A stretch of DNA of 64,000 nucleotides, from contig JAILES010000012.1 of assembly GCA_024687205.1 (NCBI GenBank), forward strand, positions 17,522 to 81,521. The letters are read 5' to 3'. The position numbers and the translations under genes are program-made. Each line of letters opens with the position of its first letter. Within the stretch, counting starts at the first letter, position 1. A model generated the notes under the pieces. The model saw only the letters and a program-made list of their open reading frames with translations, searched no databases and was not told the DNA's origin. Of this stretch, positions 19,132 through 28,285 are shown in pieces. The stretch is from Lachnospiraceae bacterium (GTDB taxonomy: Bacteria > Bacillota > Clostridia > Lachnospirales > Lachnospiraceae).

Positions 19132-19153
19132 AAAAAGTGAAGGAGATAATGTA

Positions 19154-20359
19154 ATGAGCAGGATTGAAATGAAGACTCCGTTGGTTGAGATGGACGGAGA
19201 CGAGATGACCAGAATACTCTGGGGCATGATCAAGGAGGAACTGATCGAACCCTATATCGATCTGAAGACGGAATACTACGATCTCGGACTTAAGAACAGA
19301 AACGATACGGATGATAAGGTAACGGTTGAAAGTGCGGAAGCAACAAAGAAGTATGGTGTAGCCGTTAAATGTGCAACGATAACACCCAATGCGGCACGTG
19401 TTAAAGAATACGATCTTAAGGAAATGTGGAAGAGTCCCAACGGAACCATCAGGGCAATACTGGACGGTACCGTATTCAGGGCTCCTATCCTTGTTAAGGG
19501 AATAGTACCCTATGTAAAAAACTGGACAAAGCCCATCACCATCGCTCGTCACGCTTACGGTGATGTATATAAGAATGTTGAGATAAAGGTGCCCGGTGCA
19601 GGAAAGGCTGAACTCGTATTCACCGCAGAAGACGGCAGTGAGATAAGAGAGACAATTCATGAATTCAAAGGAAGCGGCATAATCCAGGGCATACACAATA
19701 CTGACGCTTCCATCACTTCTTTTGCAAATGCATGTTTCAAATACGCACTGGATACCAAGCAGGATCTCTGGTTCTCGACCAAGGATACGATTTCCAAGAA
19801 GTATGATCATAACTTCAAGGATATCTTCCAGGATCTTTATGATAATGTGTATAAGGCTGATTTTGAGAAGGCCGGTATAGAGTATTTCTATACTCTTATA
19901 GATGATGCGGTTGCACGTGTGGTCCGTTCCGAAGGCGGCTTCATCTGGGCGTGCAAGAACTACGACGGAGATGTGATGAGCGACATGGTGGCAACAGCCT
20001 ACGGTGATCTGTCAATGATGACTTCCGTACTGGTATCACCCAGCGGTGTCTATGAATACGAGGCGGCTCACGGTACCGTACAGAGACATTATTACAAGCA
20101 TCTTAAGGGTGAAGAGACTTCCACCAACTCCATAGCTACCATCTTTGCATGGACAGGAGCGCTCAGAAAGAGAGGCGAACTGGACGGTATAGATGAGCTG
20201 GTAAAATATGCGGATAAGATGGAAAAGGCCTGCATTAAAACAGTTGAGGACGGAAAGATGACAAAGTCACTTTCACTGATCTCCACCTGCAAGGATCCCG
20301 TAATACTTAATTCCATGGATTTCATCAAAGCCATAAGGGAAACATACGACAACATCTGA
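19154..20359 (+). CDS. icd: NADP-type isocitrate dehydrogenase, eukaryote-like subfamily
   Basis: Oxidative decarboxylation of isocitrate to 2-oxoglutarate, supplying glutamate synthesis. The 401-aa chain is of the homodimeric type shared with eukaryotic IDH1: [11 protein letters not shown] near the start, [17 protein letters not shown] and [15 protein letters not shown] (substrate phosphate and carboxylate binding), and AHGTVQRHY in the nucleotide site. The start at 19154 has AAGGAGATAAT upstream; an ATG 45 bases earlier in frame overlaps the LRR gene and has no ribosome site. The gene begins 22 bases after the LRR gene, with no terminator between them. Confidence 0.95.
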   Translation: MSRIEMKTPLVEMDGDEMTRILWGMIKEELIEPYIDLKTEYYDLGLKNRNDTDDKVTVESAEATKKYGVAVKCATITPNAARVKEYDLKEMWKSPNGTIRAILDGTVFRAPILVKGIVPYVKNWTKPITIARHAYGDVYKNVEIKVPGAGKAELVFTAEDGSEIRETIHEFKGSGIIQGIHNTDASITSFANACFKYALDTKQDLWFSTKDTISKKYDHNFKDIFQDLYDNVYKADFEKAGIEYFYTLIDDAVARVVRSEGGFIWACKNYDGDVMSDMVATAYGDLSMMTSVLVSPSGVYEYEAAHGTVQRHYYKHLKGEETSTNSIATIFAWTGALRKRGELDGIDELVKYADKMEKACIKTVEDGKMTKSLSLISTCKDPVILNSMDFIKAIRETYDNI

Positions 20360-20380
20360 ACCACAGTTTAAGGGGGAAAT

Positions 20381-20983
20381 ATGTCAAGGACCGACGATAT
20401 TTTCAGACCCGCATTGACAGGTAAAAAGATCCCCATCATCTCTTTGGACAACAAATGGTACAAACTGATGGCGGGGATTGAGCATACCCCTGAGATGAAG
20501 GAACTTGAAGATAAACTCAAAGAACTCCTGAAACGTCAGGGCAAGATCAACAGCGAGCTGAAAGAGATCAAGAAACAGAAAGCCGAGCTCATGGAGGATA
20601 TCGTGGGTGTGATGGACTCCGAGAATAGTGATGAAAAGCAGGAAGAATACAAGAAAAAGATAGACGAATGCAATGTTAAGATGGATAAGTATCAGGATGA
20701 ACTTCTGGATCTTCCCAAGGAGATCAATGAAGTAAACATGGAACTGATGCTTGATACCATGGAGATCTGCTATGACATCATTCAGGAAAATACTGACAGG
20801 ATAAAAGAAATAGCAGACTGGATAACCAATGTCAGGATAGAACTTAAGAAGAATGTGGTGCGTAAACAGGAATGTGAACTGAAGAACCAGCAGATGTATT
20901 CATATATGCATGATATCTTCGGCGCGGAAGTGATCGACATTTTCGATATGAAATACAATCCTGAGGAAAATCCTTTAAAATAG
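20381..20983 (+). CDS. Coiled-coil protein, 200 aa, unknown function
   Basis: A soluble, strongly charged protein. Residues 35-125 form a long predicted coiled coil with Lys/Glu heptads (KELEDKLKELLKRQGKINSE and onward), followed by a second helical stretch and a C-terminal FGAEVIDIFDMKYN segment. No enzyme motif, signal or TM segment is visible. It lies 21 bases after icd with the ribosome site AAGGGGGA and is followed by a likely terminator, so it probably closes that transcription unit. Family not recognised. Confidence 0.78.
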   Translation: MSRTDDIFRPALTGKKIPIISLDNKWYKLMAGIEHTPEMKELEDKLKELLKRQGKINSELKEIKKQKAELMEDIVGVMDSENSDEKQEEYKKKIDECNVKMDKYQDELLDLPKEINEVNMELMLDTMEICYDIIQENTDRIKEIADWITNVRIELKKNVVRKQECELKNQQMYSYMHDIFGAEVIDIFDMKYNPEENPLK

Positions 20984-20991
20984 TATAAGAA

Positions 20992-21030
20992 TAAAGATTC
21001 TTCAGAACAGCGAAGGATCTTTATATCTTT
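20992..21030 (+). terminator. Probable intrinsic terminator between the coiled-coil gene and alr
   Basis: Twelve-base arms (20992-21003 and 21012-21023) pair with one G-U, with an 8-base loop, followed by TATCTTTTTG. The stem is AT-rich, so termination may be partial. The alr ribosome site (CGGGAGG) begins directly after the U tract. Confidence 0.5.
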
Positions 21031-21048
21031 TTGTCGGGAGGTTTGAAA

Positions 21049-22176
21049 ATGCATGAGGAAAGGGTCTATGCAGCAGTAGATCTTTCAAACATAAGACATA
21101 ATATTGCCGAGATCTACAGGCATATAAACGGGCAGAGTAAGATCATGGCCGTGATAAAGGCAGACGGATACGGGCATGGCGCCATTCGTATAGCAGAAGC
21201 CCTGCTTTCTGCCGAAGAAGTCTTCGGTTTTGCGGTGGCGACCATAGACGAGGCACTTGAACTCTGCGCGATGCCTGTAAAAAAGCCTGTGCTGATACTC
21301 GGATACTGTTTCCCTTCAGGCTACAGGGAGGCTGTTGAAAATGATATCAGGCTCACAATCTTTGACAGAAAGAGCGCCGAGCAGTTAAATGCAGCTGCGG
21401 CAGGCCTTGATAAGAAGGCAAAGATACATATCAAGCTGGATACGGGCATGGGCAGGATAGGTATAAAGCCCGACGACGAGGGACGTGAACTGGTACGTGA
21501 TATCGCCGGTTTTGAAAACATAGAGATAGAAGGCATATTCACCCATTTTGCCAGGGCGGATGAAGCTGATAAATCCCACGCAAAGAAGCAGCTGCAGATA
21601 TTCAAGGATTTTGTGGAAAGCCTTAAGGACTTCGGAGTAGATATACCTTATCCCCACTGTGCGAACAGTGCTGCGATAATGGAGATGCAGGACAGCTGGT
21701 TCAAGCTGGTAAGAAGCGGCATCATAACCTACGGTCTCTTACCCTCCGACGAGGTGGAAAAAGGAGATCTCGATCTGAAACCCGCCATGGAGATACGTTC
21801 CAGTGTTATTTTTGTTAAAGACGTGCCTGCGGGAACGCCGATCAGTTACGGCGGAACCTTTGTAACTCCCATACCTTCCCGTATAGCAACGGTTTCGGTG
21901 GGATATGCGGACGGATATCCCAGAAGCCTTTCAAGCAAAGGTGAGGTGCTGATACGCGGACACAGATACCGTATAGCGGGACGTGTATGCATGGACCAGA
22001 TGATGGTGGATATCACCGGAAATACCGATATAGAAGCCGGTGATCCGGTGACCATAGTGGGACGTGACGGGGATGATGAGATCAGCATGGAAGAATTCGC
22101 CGAGATGAGCGGTAGGATCAATTACGAGGCAGTCTGCGATATAGGAAAAAGAGTGCCCCGTGTATATTTATCGTGA
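21049..22176 (+). CDS. alr: Alanine racemase
   Basis: PLP enzyme making D-alanine for peptidoglycan. The PLP-Lys motif is VIKADGYGHGA near residue 35-45. HFARAD, the Tyr-containing SYGGTF and RVCMDQMMVDI near the C-terminal active site are all seen. At 375 aa it has normal length. ATG 21049 is chosen because GGGAGG lies 8 bases upstream; a TTG at 21031 opens the same frame but lies before that ribosome site. Next gene 8 bases downstream. Confidence 0.96.
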   Translation: MHEERVYAAVDLSNIRHNIAEIYRHINGQSKIMAVIKADGYGHGAIRIAEALLSAEEVFGFAVATIDEALELCAMPVKKPVLILGYCFPSGYREAVENDIRLTIFDRKSAEQLNAAAAGLDKKAKIHIKLDTGMGRIGIKPDDEGRELVRDIAGFENIEIEGIFTHFARADEADKSHAKKQLQIFKDFVESLKDFGVDIPYPHCANSAAIMEMQDSWFKLVRSGIITYGLLPSDEVEKGDLDLKPAMEIRSSVIFVKDVPAGTPISYGGTFVTPIPSRIATVSVGYADGYPRSLSSKGEVLIRGHRYRIAGRVCMDQMMVDITGNTDIEAGDPVTIVGRDGDDEISMEEFAEMSGRINYEAVCDIGKRVPRVYLS

Positions 22177-22184
22177 GGAACAAA

Positions 22185-22994
22185 ATGGGACTATTCGGAT
22201 TTGGAAAAAAGGATGATACCGACGCGGAACAGGAGATCATCGCAATGGTCAACGAAGGCCAGGAAAACGGTGAGATAGAACCTGATGAAGCGGAGATGAT
22301 CGCAAATATCTTCGAGTATTCGGATAAAGAAGCTGCCGATATCATGATTCACAGAAATCACATACAGGCTTTTGAGGACAGCTGCAAGCTGAGGGATGCG
22401 ATAAGCGAGATACTGAACGGCAGTTTTTCACGTTTTCCCGTATATCATGAAGATCTGGATCATATAATAGGCATACTGCACCTGAAGGATGCTTTCAGGA
22501 TATATTACAATTCGCCCAAGCAGAACCCGCCGTTATCGGATATCAAAGGACTTCTGCGAGAAGCTGATTTCGTGCCGGAGACCAGGAAGATAGACGAACT
22601 CTTCAGACAGATGCAGGAAAACAATGAGCAGATGATCATAGTCGTTGACGAGTACGGACAGACTTCCGGACTCGTGGCTATGGAAGACATACTCGAAGAG
22701 ATCGTCGGAAATATACGTGACGAATATGACGAAGAAAAAGACATGATCGTTGCGGGAGATAACGAACAGACCTTTCTGATCGAGGGCCTTGCCAAACTGG
22801 AAGATCTGGAGGAAGAACTGGGGATAGATTTCGGCGAGACCCAGACCCAGACCATAAACGGATATCTGATAACCCTGATGGAGAAGATACCCGAAGAGGG
22901 AGAACACTTTGAAACCTATATAGGCGGTTACCACGTAAGGGTTGAAGAGGTTGAAGACAAGAAAGTCAAGACCGTGAGATTCACAAAAGTTTAA
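22185..22994 (+). CDS. CBS-pair and CorC_HlyC domain protein without the CNNM membrane domain
   Basis: A 269-aa cytosolic member of the hemolysin C/CorC group. Residues about 60-180 carry the two CBS motifs (MIHRNHIQAF, and FRQMQENNEQMIIVVDEYGQTSG ending in LVAMEDILEEIVG), and about 190-265 the CorC_HlyC domain (FLIEGLAKLEDLEEELG). The N-terminal DUF21/CNNM membrane domain of the full-length transporters is missing, so it is a CorC-like regulator rather than a channel. In Gram-negatives CorC affects Mg/Co efflux; that role here is inference. The start ATG 22185 has GAGGA 5 bases upstream; a GTG at 22173 overlaps the alr stop. Confidence 0.85.
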   Translation: MGLFGFGKKDDTDAEQEIIAMVNEGQENGEIEPDEAEMIANIFEYSDKEAADIMIHRNHIQAFEDSCKLRDAISEILNGSFSRFPVYHEDLDHIIGILHLKDAFRIYYNSPKQNPPLSDIKGLLREADFVPETRKIDELFRQMQENNEQMIIVVDEYGQTSGLVAMEDILEEIVGNIRDEYDEEKDMIVAGDNEQTFLIEGLAKLEDLEEELGIDFGETQTQTINGYLITLMEKIPEEGEHFETYIGGYHVRVEEVEDKKVKTVRFTKV

Positions 22995-22998
22995 GGTT

Positions 22999-23027
22999 TG
23001 CAATATACATAATATAATGGTAAAATA
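22999..23027 (+). promoter_or_regulatory. Sigma-A promoter of yebC
   Basis: TTGCAA (22999-23004), 17-bp spacer, TAAAAT (23022-23027) preceded by TGG (extended -10). Predicted start about 23034, leaving a 23-base leader with AAGGAGG before the yebC ATG. An in-register TATAAT at 23014 has wrong spacing. Confidence 0.7.
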
Positions 23028-23056
23028 CTATATGTTGTTGATTAAGGAGGAAAAAT

Positions 23057-23788
23057 ATGTCAGGACATTCAAAATTTGCCAATATCAAGCATAAGAAAGA
23101 AAAGAACGATGCCGCTAAAGGCAAGATCTTTACCATACTCGGACGAGAGATCGCGGTTGCAGTAAAAGAGGGCGGTCCGGACCCGACAAGCAATTATAAG
23201 CTTGCAGCAGTCATCGCAAAGGCAAAGGCCAACAATATGCCCAATGACACCATCGACAGAGGTATCAAGAAGGCTTCGGGTGAGGCCGGAAGCGTTAACT
23301 ATGAGCATGTAGTATATGAAGGCTACGGACCCGGCGGAACAGCTATCATAGTCGAAGCTCTGACCGACAATAAGAACAGGGCTGCAGCAAATGTGAGGAA
23401 CGCATTCACCAAAGGCCAGGGGAGCATTGGAACCCAGGGCTGCGTTTCCTATATGTTTGATACCAAAGGACAGATAATCATTGATAAGGAAGAATGTGAT
23501 CTGGATGCGGACACCCTGATGGAGAAGGCTCTGGATGCCGGTGCGGAGGACTTCAACGAAGAAGAAGACAGCTTTGAGATCCTTACCGATCCTGCGGGCT
23601 TTGATGAGGTGTTCAAGGCTTTCACAGATGAAGGCATACCCATGGCAAGTGCGGAAGTCACAAGACTTCCCCGGAACTATGTGGAACTTACCGATGAGGA
23701 AGCAATAAAGAACCTGACCAGGATACTCGATCTTTTGGATGAAGAGGACGATGTTCAGAATGTCTACACGAACTGGGATGAAGGCTAA
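23057..23788 (+). CDS. yebC: YebC/PmpR family protein (TACO1-like)
   Basis: A 243-aa member of the YebC family, which relieves ribosome stalling on proline-rich stretches in several bacteria and has also been described as a DNA-binding regulator. The start MSGHSKFANIKHKKEKNDA is diagnostic, as are GRGIKKASG-like (DRGIKKASGE), GYGPGGTAIIVE and RNAFTKGQGSIG. It has its own promoter (22999-23027). Its 3' end overlaps the next gene by 11 bases. Confidence 0.95.
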   Translation: MSGHSKFANIKHKKEKNDAAKGKIFTILGREIAVAVKEGGPDPTSNYKLAAVIAKAKANNMPNDTIDRGIKKASGEAGSVNYEHVVYEGYGPGGTAIIVEALTDNKNRAAANVRNAFTKGQGSIGTQGCVSYMFDTKGQIIIDKEECDLDADTLMEKALDAGAEDFNEEEDSFEILTDPAGFDEVFKAFTDEGIPMASAEVTRLPRNYVELTDEEAIKNLTRILDLLDEEDDVQNVYTNWDEG

Positions 23789-24758
23789 ATTAGCCATAGT
23801 AGTACCGTGTTATAACGAAGAAGAGATGTTCCCCACAAGCAGGAGCACTCTTTGTGATGTTATAAAGGATCTTGTCCGTAAAGAAAAGATAAGTGAAGAA
23901 AGCTTTGTTCTGTTTGTTAATGACGGCAGTACCGATAAGACCTGGGAGCTGATGAGCGAAGCAGCAGAGAACGGAAGCGATGTATGGGCGATCTCACTTA
24001 CCAAGAACTGCGGCCACCAGTCGGCACTGCTTGCCGGGCTGATGGAGGCAAGAAAGTACGCAGACGTCACGGTTTCCATAGATGCGGATCTGCAGGATGA
24101 TGTGGCTGTCATCGAAGAGATGATAGATCATTATTATGAGGGTTGCGACATAGTATACGGTGTCAGGAGCGGGCGCAAGACCGACAGTTTCATGAAGCGC
24201 AGCACCGCGCAGTTATATTATAAGCTGCTGGAAAAACTGGGAGTGAAGTCTGTATATAATCATGCCGATTACAGACTGATGTCGAAAAGGGCTCTTGACG
24301 AGCTTTCAAGATATAAGGAGAGTAATCTCTATCTGCGTGGACTTATACCGCAGCTGGGATTCAGGACTGCGTCGGTTTATTACGAGCGAAAAGAAAGGAT
24401 GGCGGGGCAGTCTAAGTATCCGTTCTCCAAAATGCTGAACCTTGCGATCAACGGTATCACTTCTTTTTCCACCAGACCCATAAAAATGGTGATGCATCTG
24501 GGACTCTTTGTTATGCTTATATGCTTTGCAGCCGCCATTTATGCCTTTGTATCATATTTTAACGGCGATGTGGAAAAGGGATGGACGTCGCTGATACTGT
24601 CCATCTGGTTTCTCGGAGGCGTGCAGCTGATAAGTTTCGGCATAGTGGGTGAATATATAGGCAGGATATATACTGAAGTAAAAGGCAGACCTTTGTACAG
24701 CATTGAGGAATTCATATCTCACGGAGAGGAGTGCGGAGATGTTCGGGAAAAAGAATAA
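23778..24758 (+). CDS. GT2 glycosyltransferase, polyprenyl-phosphate type (GtrB/DPM1-like), two TM segments
   Basis: Likely transfers a sugar from a nucleotide donor to undecaprenyl phosphate for surface glycans. The GT-A fold is seen in VVPCYNEEEMF, the metal-binding DADLQDD and GVRSGRKTDSFMKR. Two hydrophobic segments near the C-terminus (about 240-262 and 276-298) followed by GEYIGRIYTEVKGRP are typical of the GtrB group. ATG 23778 is chosen because VVPCYNEE should lie close to the N-terminus; earlier in-frame Mets are inside yebC. No other glycan genes are adjacent, so the sugar is unknown. Confidence 0.9.
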   Translation: MKAKLAIVVPCYNEEEMFPTSRSTLCDVIKDLVRKEKISEESFVLFVNDGSTDKTWELMSEAAENGSDVWAISLTKNCGHQSALLAGLMEARKYADVTVSIDADLQDDVAVIEEMIDHYYEGCDIVYGVRSGRKTDSFMKRSTAQLYYKLLEKLGVKSVYNHADYRLMSKRALDELSRYKESNLYLRGLIPQLGFRTASVYYERKERMAGQSKYPFSKMLNLAINGITSFSTRPIKMVMHLGLFVMLICFAAAIYAFVSYFNGDVEKGWTSLILSIWFLGGVQLISFGIVGEYIGRIYTEVKGRPLYSIEEFISHGEECGDVREKE

Positions 24759-25455
24759 ACCTACCATAGACCTTCAGGAAGATAAAGAAAGACAGGAAAG
24801 AGAGCTTGCTGCTCTTGAAGCTTCGCTTGAGTTTTTGAAAAGACCTGCAAAACCTGCAGAGAATGAGGAACAGGACAGCGGGGACGGATCGGGCTCCGGG
24901 AATGTTTCCATGGCAGACAAGGCCAGAGCGCAGAAATTCGGAAGACGCATGGATTATAAGACTGCAGTGGTTAAACGCGGCAGTAATAATGAGGAAGGCG
25001 GGGAGACAGCGAACGAAGAGAATGAGAATGCAGCTGCTCCGGAAAAAACGGAAGAAAGTGCTCCCGCTGCAAATGAAGAAGCAACTGTCATCATGACAGC
25101 GGAAGCTGAGCCGGAAAAGGCAGAAGAGCCTGTGGCTGAAGTAAAGCCGGAAGAAGCTAAAGAAGAAAAGACAGTCGCAGAGGAAAGTCCTGCTGTTGAA
25201 AATACAGTATCAGCCGAAAGTGAAACTGCAGAAAAGGCTGAAAAAGAAGAAGTCGCGGAAGGCGGGCTTATCATAGCAGAAGCCCCCGTGCCCGTTACCG
25301 GTGAGGAAGAAGAGCCGAAACTCATAGAGAATCCGCTTCCTGCACCGAAGAAACATGTACCTAAGGAAATGGATTTTGATCTGGAACCCGATGCCGATCA
25401 GCTGCATTTTGATGTGGTCGACATGAAGGGAAAAGATTTTTTCGATATAGAATGA
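24739..25455 (+). CDS. Acidic, probably disordered protein upstream of ftsK
   Basis: A 238-aa protein not assigned to a family. After MFGKKNKPTIDLQ there is a short helix (about 12-35), a Gly/Ser link, and a basic patch DKARAQKFGRRMDYKT. A long Glu/Ala/Pro-rich stretch (about 90-195) follows that should be disordered. The C-terminus is more ordered, with an acidic tail ending DFFDIE. It overlaps the glycosyltransferase gene by 20 bases (the ATG has GGAG just upstream) and precedes the DNA translocase by 30 bases. A role with either neighbour is possible, but the sequence does not say which. Confidence 0.7.
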   Translation: MFGKKNKPTIDLQEDKERQERELAALEASLEFLKRPAKPAENEEQDSGDGSGSGNVSMADKARAQKFGRRMDYKTAVVKRGSNNEEGGETANEENENAAAPEKTEESAPAANEEATVIMTAEAEPEKAEEPVAEVKPEEAKEEKTVAEESPAVENTVSAESETAEKAEKEEVAEGGLIIAEAPVPVTGEEEEPKLIENPLPAPKKHVPKEMDFDLEPDADQLHFDVVDMKGKDFFDIE

Positions 25456-25485
25456 CCTTAAGATCATTGATAAAGAGGTAAAAGA

Positions 25486-28275
25486 TTGGCATCAGGCAGT
25501 ACCGGAAACAGAAAAAGGAAGAGTACGGCAAATACCCGAAGAACGAGTACTACCGGGAAAGGAAGTACTACAAGATCAAGGAGTAGCAGAGCCAAAAAGA
25601 GTACCCAACGGAGTAATGCAGGTGATAAGGAGTTTTTTGATAAAATACTGTACCTGGCGTTATTTTGTGTTATCCTCATTATCTTTTTATGTGTTACGGG
25701 ATTGATCGGAGGAGCCTTCGGGCCCGGACTTAAAACTTTTTTTGTGGGTATCTTCGGCCTTCCGGCATATGTCCTGCCTCTGGGCATCATGGTATATATG
25801 GTCTATCATGCCCTCGGAGGTAAAGCACCCGCGAGACTTAAAATAATCTCAACAGTCTTCATCATACTCTGCACGGGTATGCTGATGGCTTTTTTTGCGG
25901 GGACGGATTTTGAAGCGCTGCTTTCGGATAAAGGCGGCCGTGTTAAGGCTTTATATGAAATGCAGAGCGGCGGCGGCGCTTTTTTCGGACTGCCGGCCCT
26001 GCTTTTTTTCAGCCTTTTCGGTAAAGCCGGTTCCTACATCATACTTTTTATAATATTGCTGATAGCCATACTTTTGTTCATGGGAAGAACGGTTATCGCT
26101 TCTTTCTTTGATATGACAAGAGAGCTGGGAGAGCGCATAGCCGATGACAGGGAAGAAAGAAGGATAAGGGCGGAGGAACTTAAGGAACAGCAGGAAGAAG
26201 AGCCTGAGTACTATGATGAGGAAGATGATCCCGGAAGTGCAGAAGAATTTGACCGCCGCAGGGAGAATGCAAGAAACAGGAAATTCTCCAGAGATATGAT
26301 GAACACCCAGGATGAGAAGAGACGGCGCAGGGAAGAAAAGGAACTTCGAAGAAGAGAAGAGCTTGAGAGAAAAGATGACGAGCGCATTCTCAGTACTTCG
26401 GGCAACAAACGTAAGAATATAAAGCTTGATCAGGATGATGACGGAAGAGGCAGTCTCGATGACATTCACGAGATCACACTTCTTTCGGACACACAGAAAC
26501 TCCTGTTTCAGCAGGAAGCACATATACAGGATGAGATGATCGAACTGACCGGTGATCTCAGTGAAGTGGGAGAATTGCTGCCGCCGCCGGATGCTTTCGG
26601 CAAGACAGCAGCGGCTGAAGAGATAAAGCCCACGGAGGATGAACTGCCCCCTGAAGTGGTTTTTAAGGATGAACCTGAAGAGAAGCCGCTTGTCACAGCG
26701 GAAGTTGACAAAGCCTTACTGAGCAATATGCCTACTCCGGTTACCGAAAGAAGCCATAAGACCGAAGATACGGGAAGCATTAAAACCCTTCAGAAAAAGA
26801 AAAGCGGTAAATATACGGCGCCCCCGCTGGATCTGCTTGAGAAGAATCCGGGAAATAAGGGAGGCGACAGTGACGAACAGCTGCAGGATACCGCAAGGCA
26901 GCTGCAGCAGACACTGGCAAGCTTCGGTGTCAATGTGGAGATAAGCGAGATAAGCCAGGGACCTGCGGTAACCAGATTTGAACTGCAGCTTCCTCCCGGA
27001 GTAAAAGTTAATAAGATAGTGAATCTTGCGGACGATCTGAAACTCAGCCTCGCGGCCCAGGATATACGTATAGAAGCTCCTATACCCGGTAAGCCGGCGG
27101 TGGGCGTGGAAGTGCCCAATAAGGAAAGAAAGAGCGTTCATATCCGCGAACTGCTGGAATCAAGGGAGTTCAGAAAGGCAGAGTCCAAGATCTCCTATGT
27201 GGTAGGTAAAGACATAAGCGGACAGACCATCATCTCCGATATAGCGAAGATGCCGCATATGCTGATTGCCGGTTCCACAGGTTCGGGCAAGAGTGTGTTC
27301 ACCAATTCCATAATACTCAGCATACTTTACAAGGCCGAACCCAAGGAAGTAAAACTGATACTTATCGATCCCAAGATAGTGGAGTTTTCTGTATATAACG
27401 GGATACCCCATCTCCTATGTCCGGTAGTGACGGATCCCAGACAGGCAAGCTCTGCATTGGCATGGGCCGTAGCCGAAATGTCTAAGAGATATAAGCTCTT
27501 CGCCGACAAAAATGTCAGAGCGATAAAGGCTTATAACGAACTGGATGAGATAAGCGAAGAAGAAAAGCTGCCACAGATAGTCATAATAGTCGACGAGCTT
27601 GCAGACCTGATGATGGTTGCATCTAAGGAAGTGGAAGAGAGCATCTGCCGCCTGGCCCAGCTTGCGAGAGCTGCCGGCATACATCTGGTGATCGCTACCC
27701 AGCGTCCCAGCGTGGATGTAATCACCGGCCTGATCAAGGCAAACATGCCGAGCCGCGTGGGCTTAAAGGTATCCAGCGGTATAGACAGCCGTACCATACT
27801 GGATATGGTAGGTGCAGAGAGACTTTTGGGTAACGGAGATATGCTCTTCTATCCCCAGGGAATACCCAAGCCCATAAGAGTGCAGGGTGCCTTTGTTACC
27901 GATACCGAAGTACAGAGGGTCGTAGATTTCCTGAAGTCCCAGAGCGGTGATGAGGTATATGACGAAGAGATAGTGGAGCAGATAAACAATATGCCGGTAT
28001 CAGACAAGAAGCAGGCTGCCGATGAGGATGGTGATGCGGCCGGCGGAAGCGATACTGACAGCTATTACGCGGAAGCCTGCAGATTCGTGGCCGAGAAAGA
28101 TAAAGCATCCACCAGCATGATACAGAGAGTGTTCAAGGTGGGCTTCAACAGAGCCGCAAGAATGCTGGATAAGATGGAAAAAGACGGTATAGTGGGACCT
28201 GAAGACGGGACAAAACCCAGAAAGATACTGAAATCCAAAGAAGAGATAGAGAACTATCTCCAAGGTTTAGGTTAA
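25486..28275 (+). CDS. ftsK: DNA translocase FtsK/SpoIIIE
   Basis: Membrane-bound motor that pumps chromosome ends through the division septum or into the forespore. Residues 1-45 are Ser/Arg/Lys-rich, and four hydrophobic segments lie at about 50-200. A charged, low-complexity linker follows (about 215-460), then the motor with Walker A GSTGSGKS, Walker [11 protein letters not shown] and [12 protein letters not shown]. The C-terminal winged-helix gamma domain ([20 protein letters not shown]) reads the polar DNA sequences. At 929 aa it is somewhat longer than B. subtilis SpoIIIE. The start is TTG at 25486 with AAGAGGT upstream. The division (SftA/FtsK) and sporulation (SpoIIIE) roles cannot be separated by sequence alone. 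Confidence 0.95.
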   Translation: MASGSTGNRKRKSTANTRRTSTTGKGSTTRSRSSRAKKSTQRSNAGDKEFFDKILYLALFCVILIIFLCVTGLIGGAFGPGLKTFFVGIFGLPAYVLPLGIMVYMVYHALGGKAPARLKIISTVFIILCTGMLMAFFAGTDFEALLSDKGGRVKALYEMQSGGGAFFGLPALLFFSLFGKAGSYIILFIILLIAILLFMGRTVIASFFDMTRELGERIADDREERRIRAEELKEQQEEEPEYYDEEDDPGSAEEFDRRRENARNRKFSRDMMNTQDEKRRRREEKELRRREELERKDDERILSTSGNKRKNIKLDQDDDGRGSLDDIHEITLLSDTQKLLFQQEAHIQDEMIELTGDLSEVGELLPPPDAFGKTAAAEEIKPTEDELPPEVVFKDEPEEKPLVTAEVDKALLSNMPTPVTERSHKTEDTGSIKTLQKKKSGKYTAPPLDLLEKNPGNKGGDSDEQLQDTARQLQQTLASFGVNVEISEISQGPAVTRFELQLPPGVKVNKIVNLADDLKLSLAAQDIRIEAPIPGKPAVGVEVPNKERKSVHIRELLESREFRKAESKISYVVGKDISGQTIISDIAKMPHMLIAGSTGSGKSVFTNSIILSILYKAEPKEVKLILIDPKIVEFSVYNGIPHLLCPVVTDPRQASSALAWAVAEMSKRYKLFADKNVRAIKAYNELDEISEEEKLPQIVIIVDELADLMMVASKEVEESICRLAQLARAAGIHLVIATQRPSVDVITGLIKANMPSRVGLKVSSGIDSRTILDMVGAERLLGNGDMLFYPQGIPKPIRVQGAFVTDTEVQRVVDFLKSQSGDEVYDEEIVEQINNMPVSDKKQAADEDGDAAGGSDTDSYYAEACRFVAEKDKASTSMIQRVFKVGFNRAARMLDKMEKDGIVGPEDGTKPRKILKSKEEIENYLQGLG

Positions 28276-28285
28276 GGAGGGCAGA

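Noticed and set aside
18884..19810. 308-codon - strand open frame across the LRR gene and icd
   Set aside because: It lies fully antisense to clear genes and its translation shows no family features.
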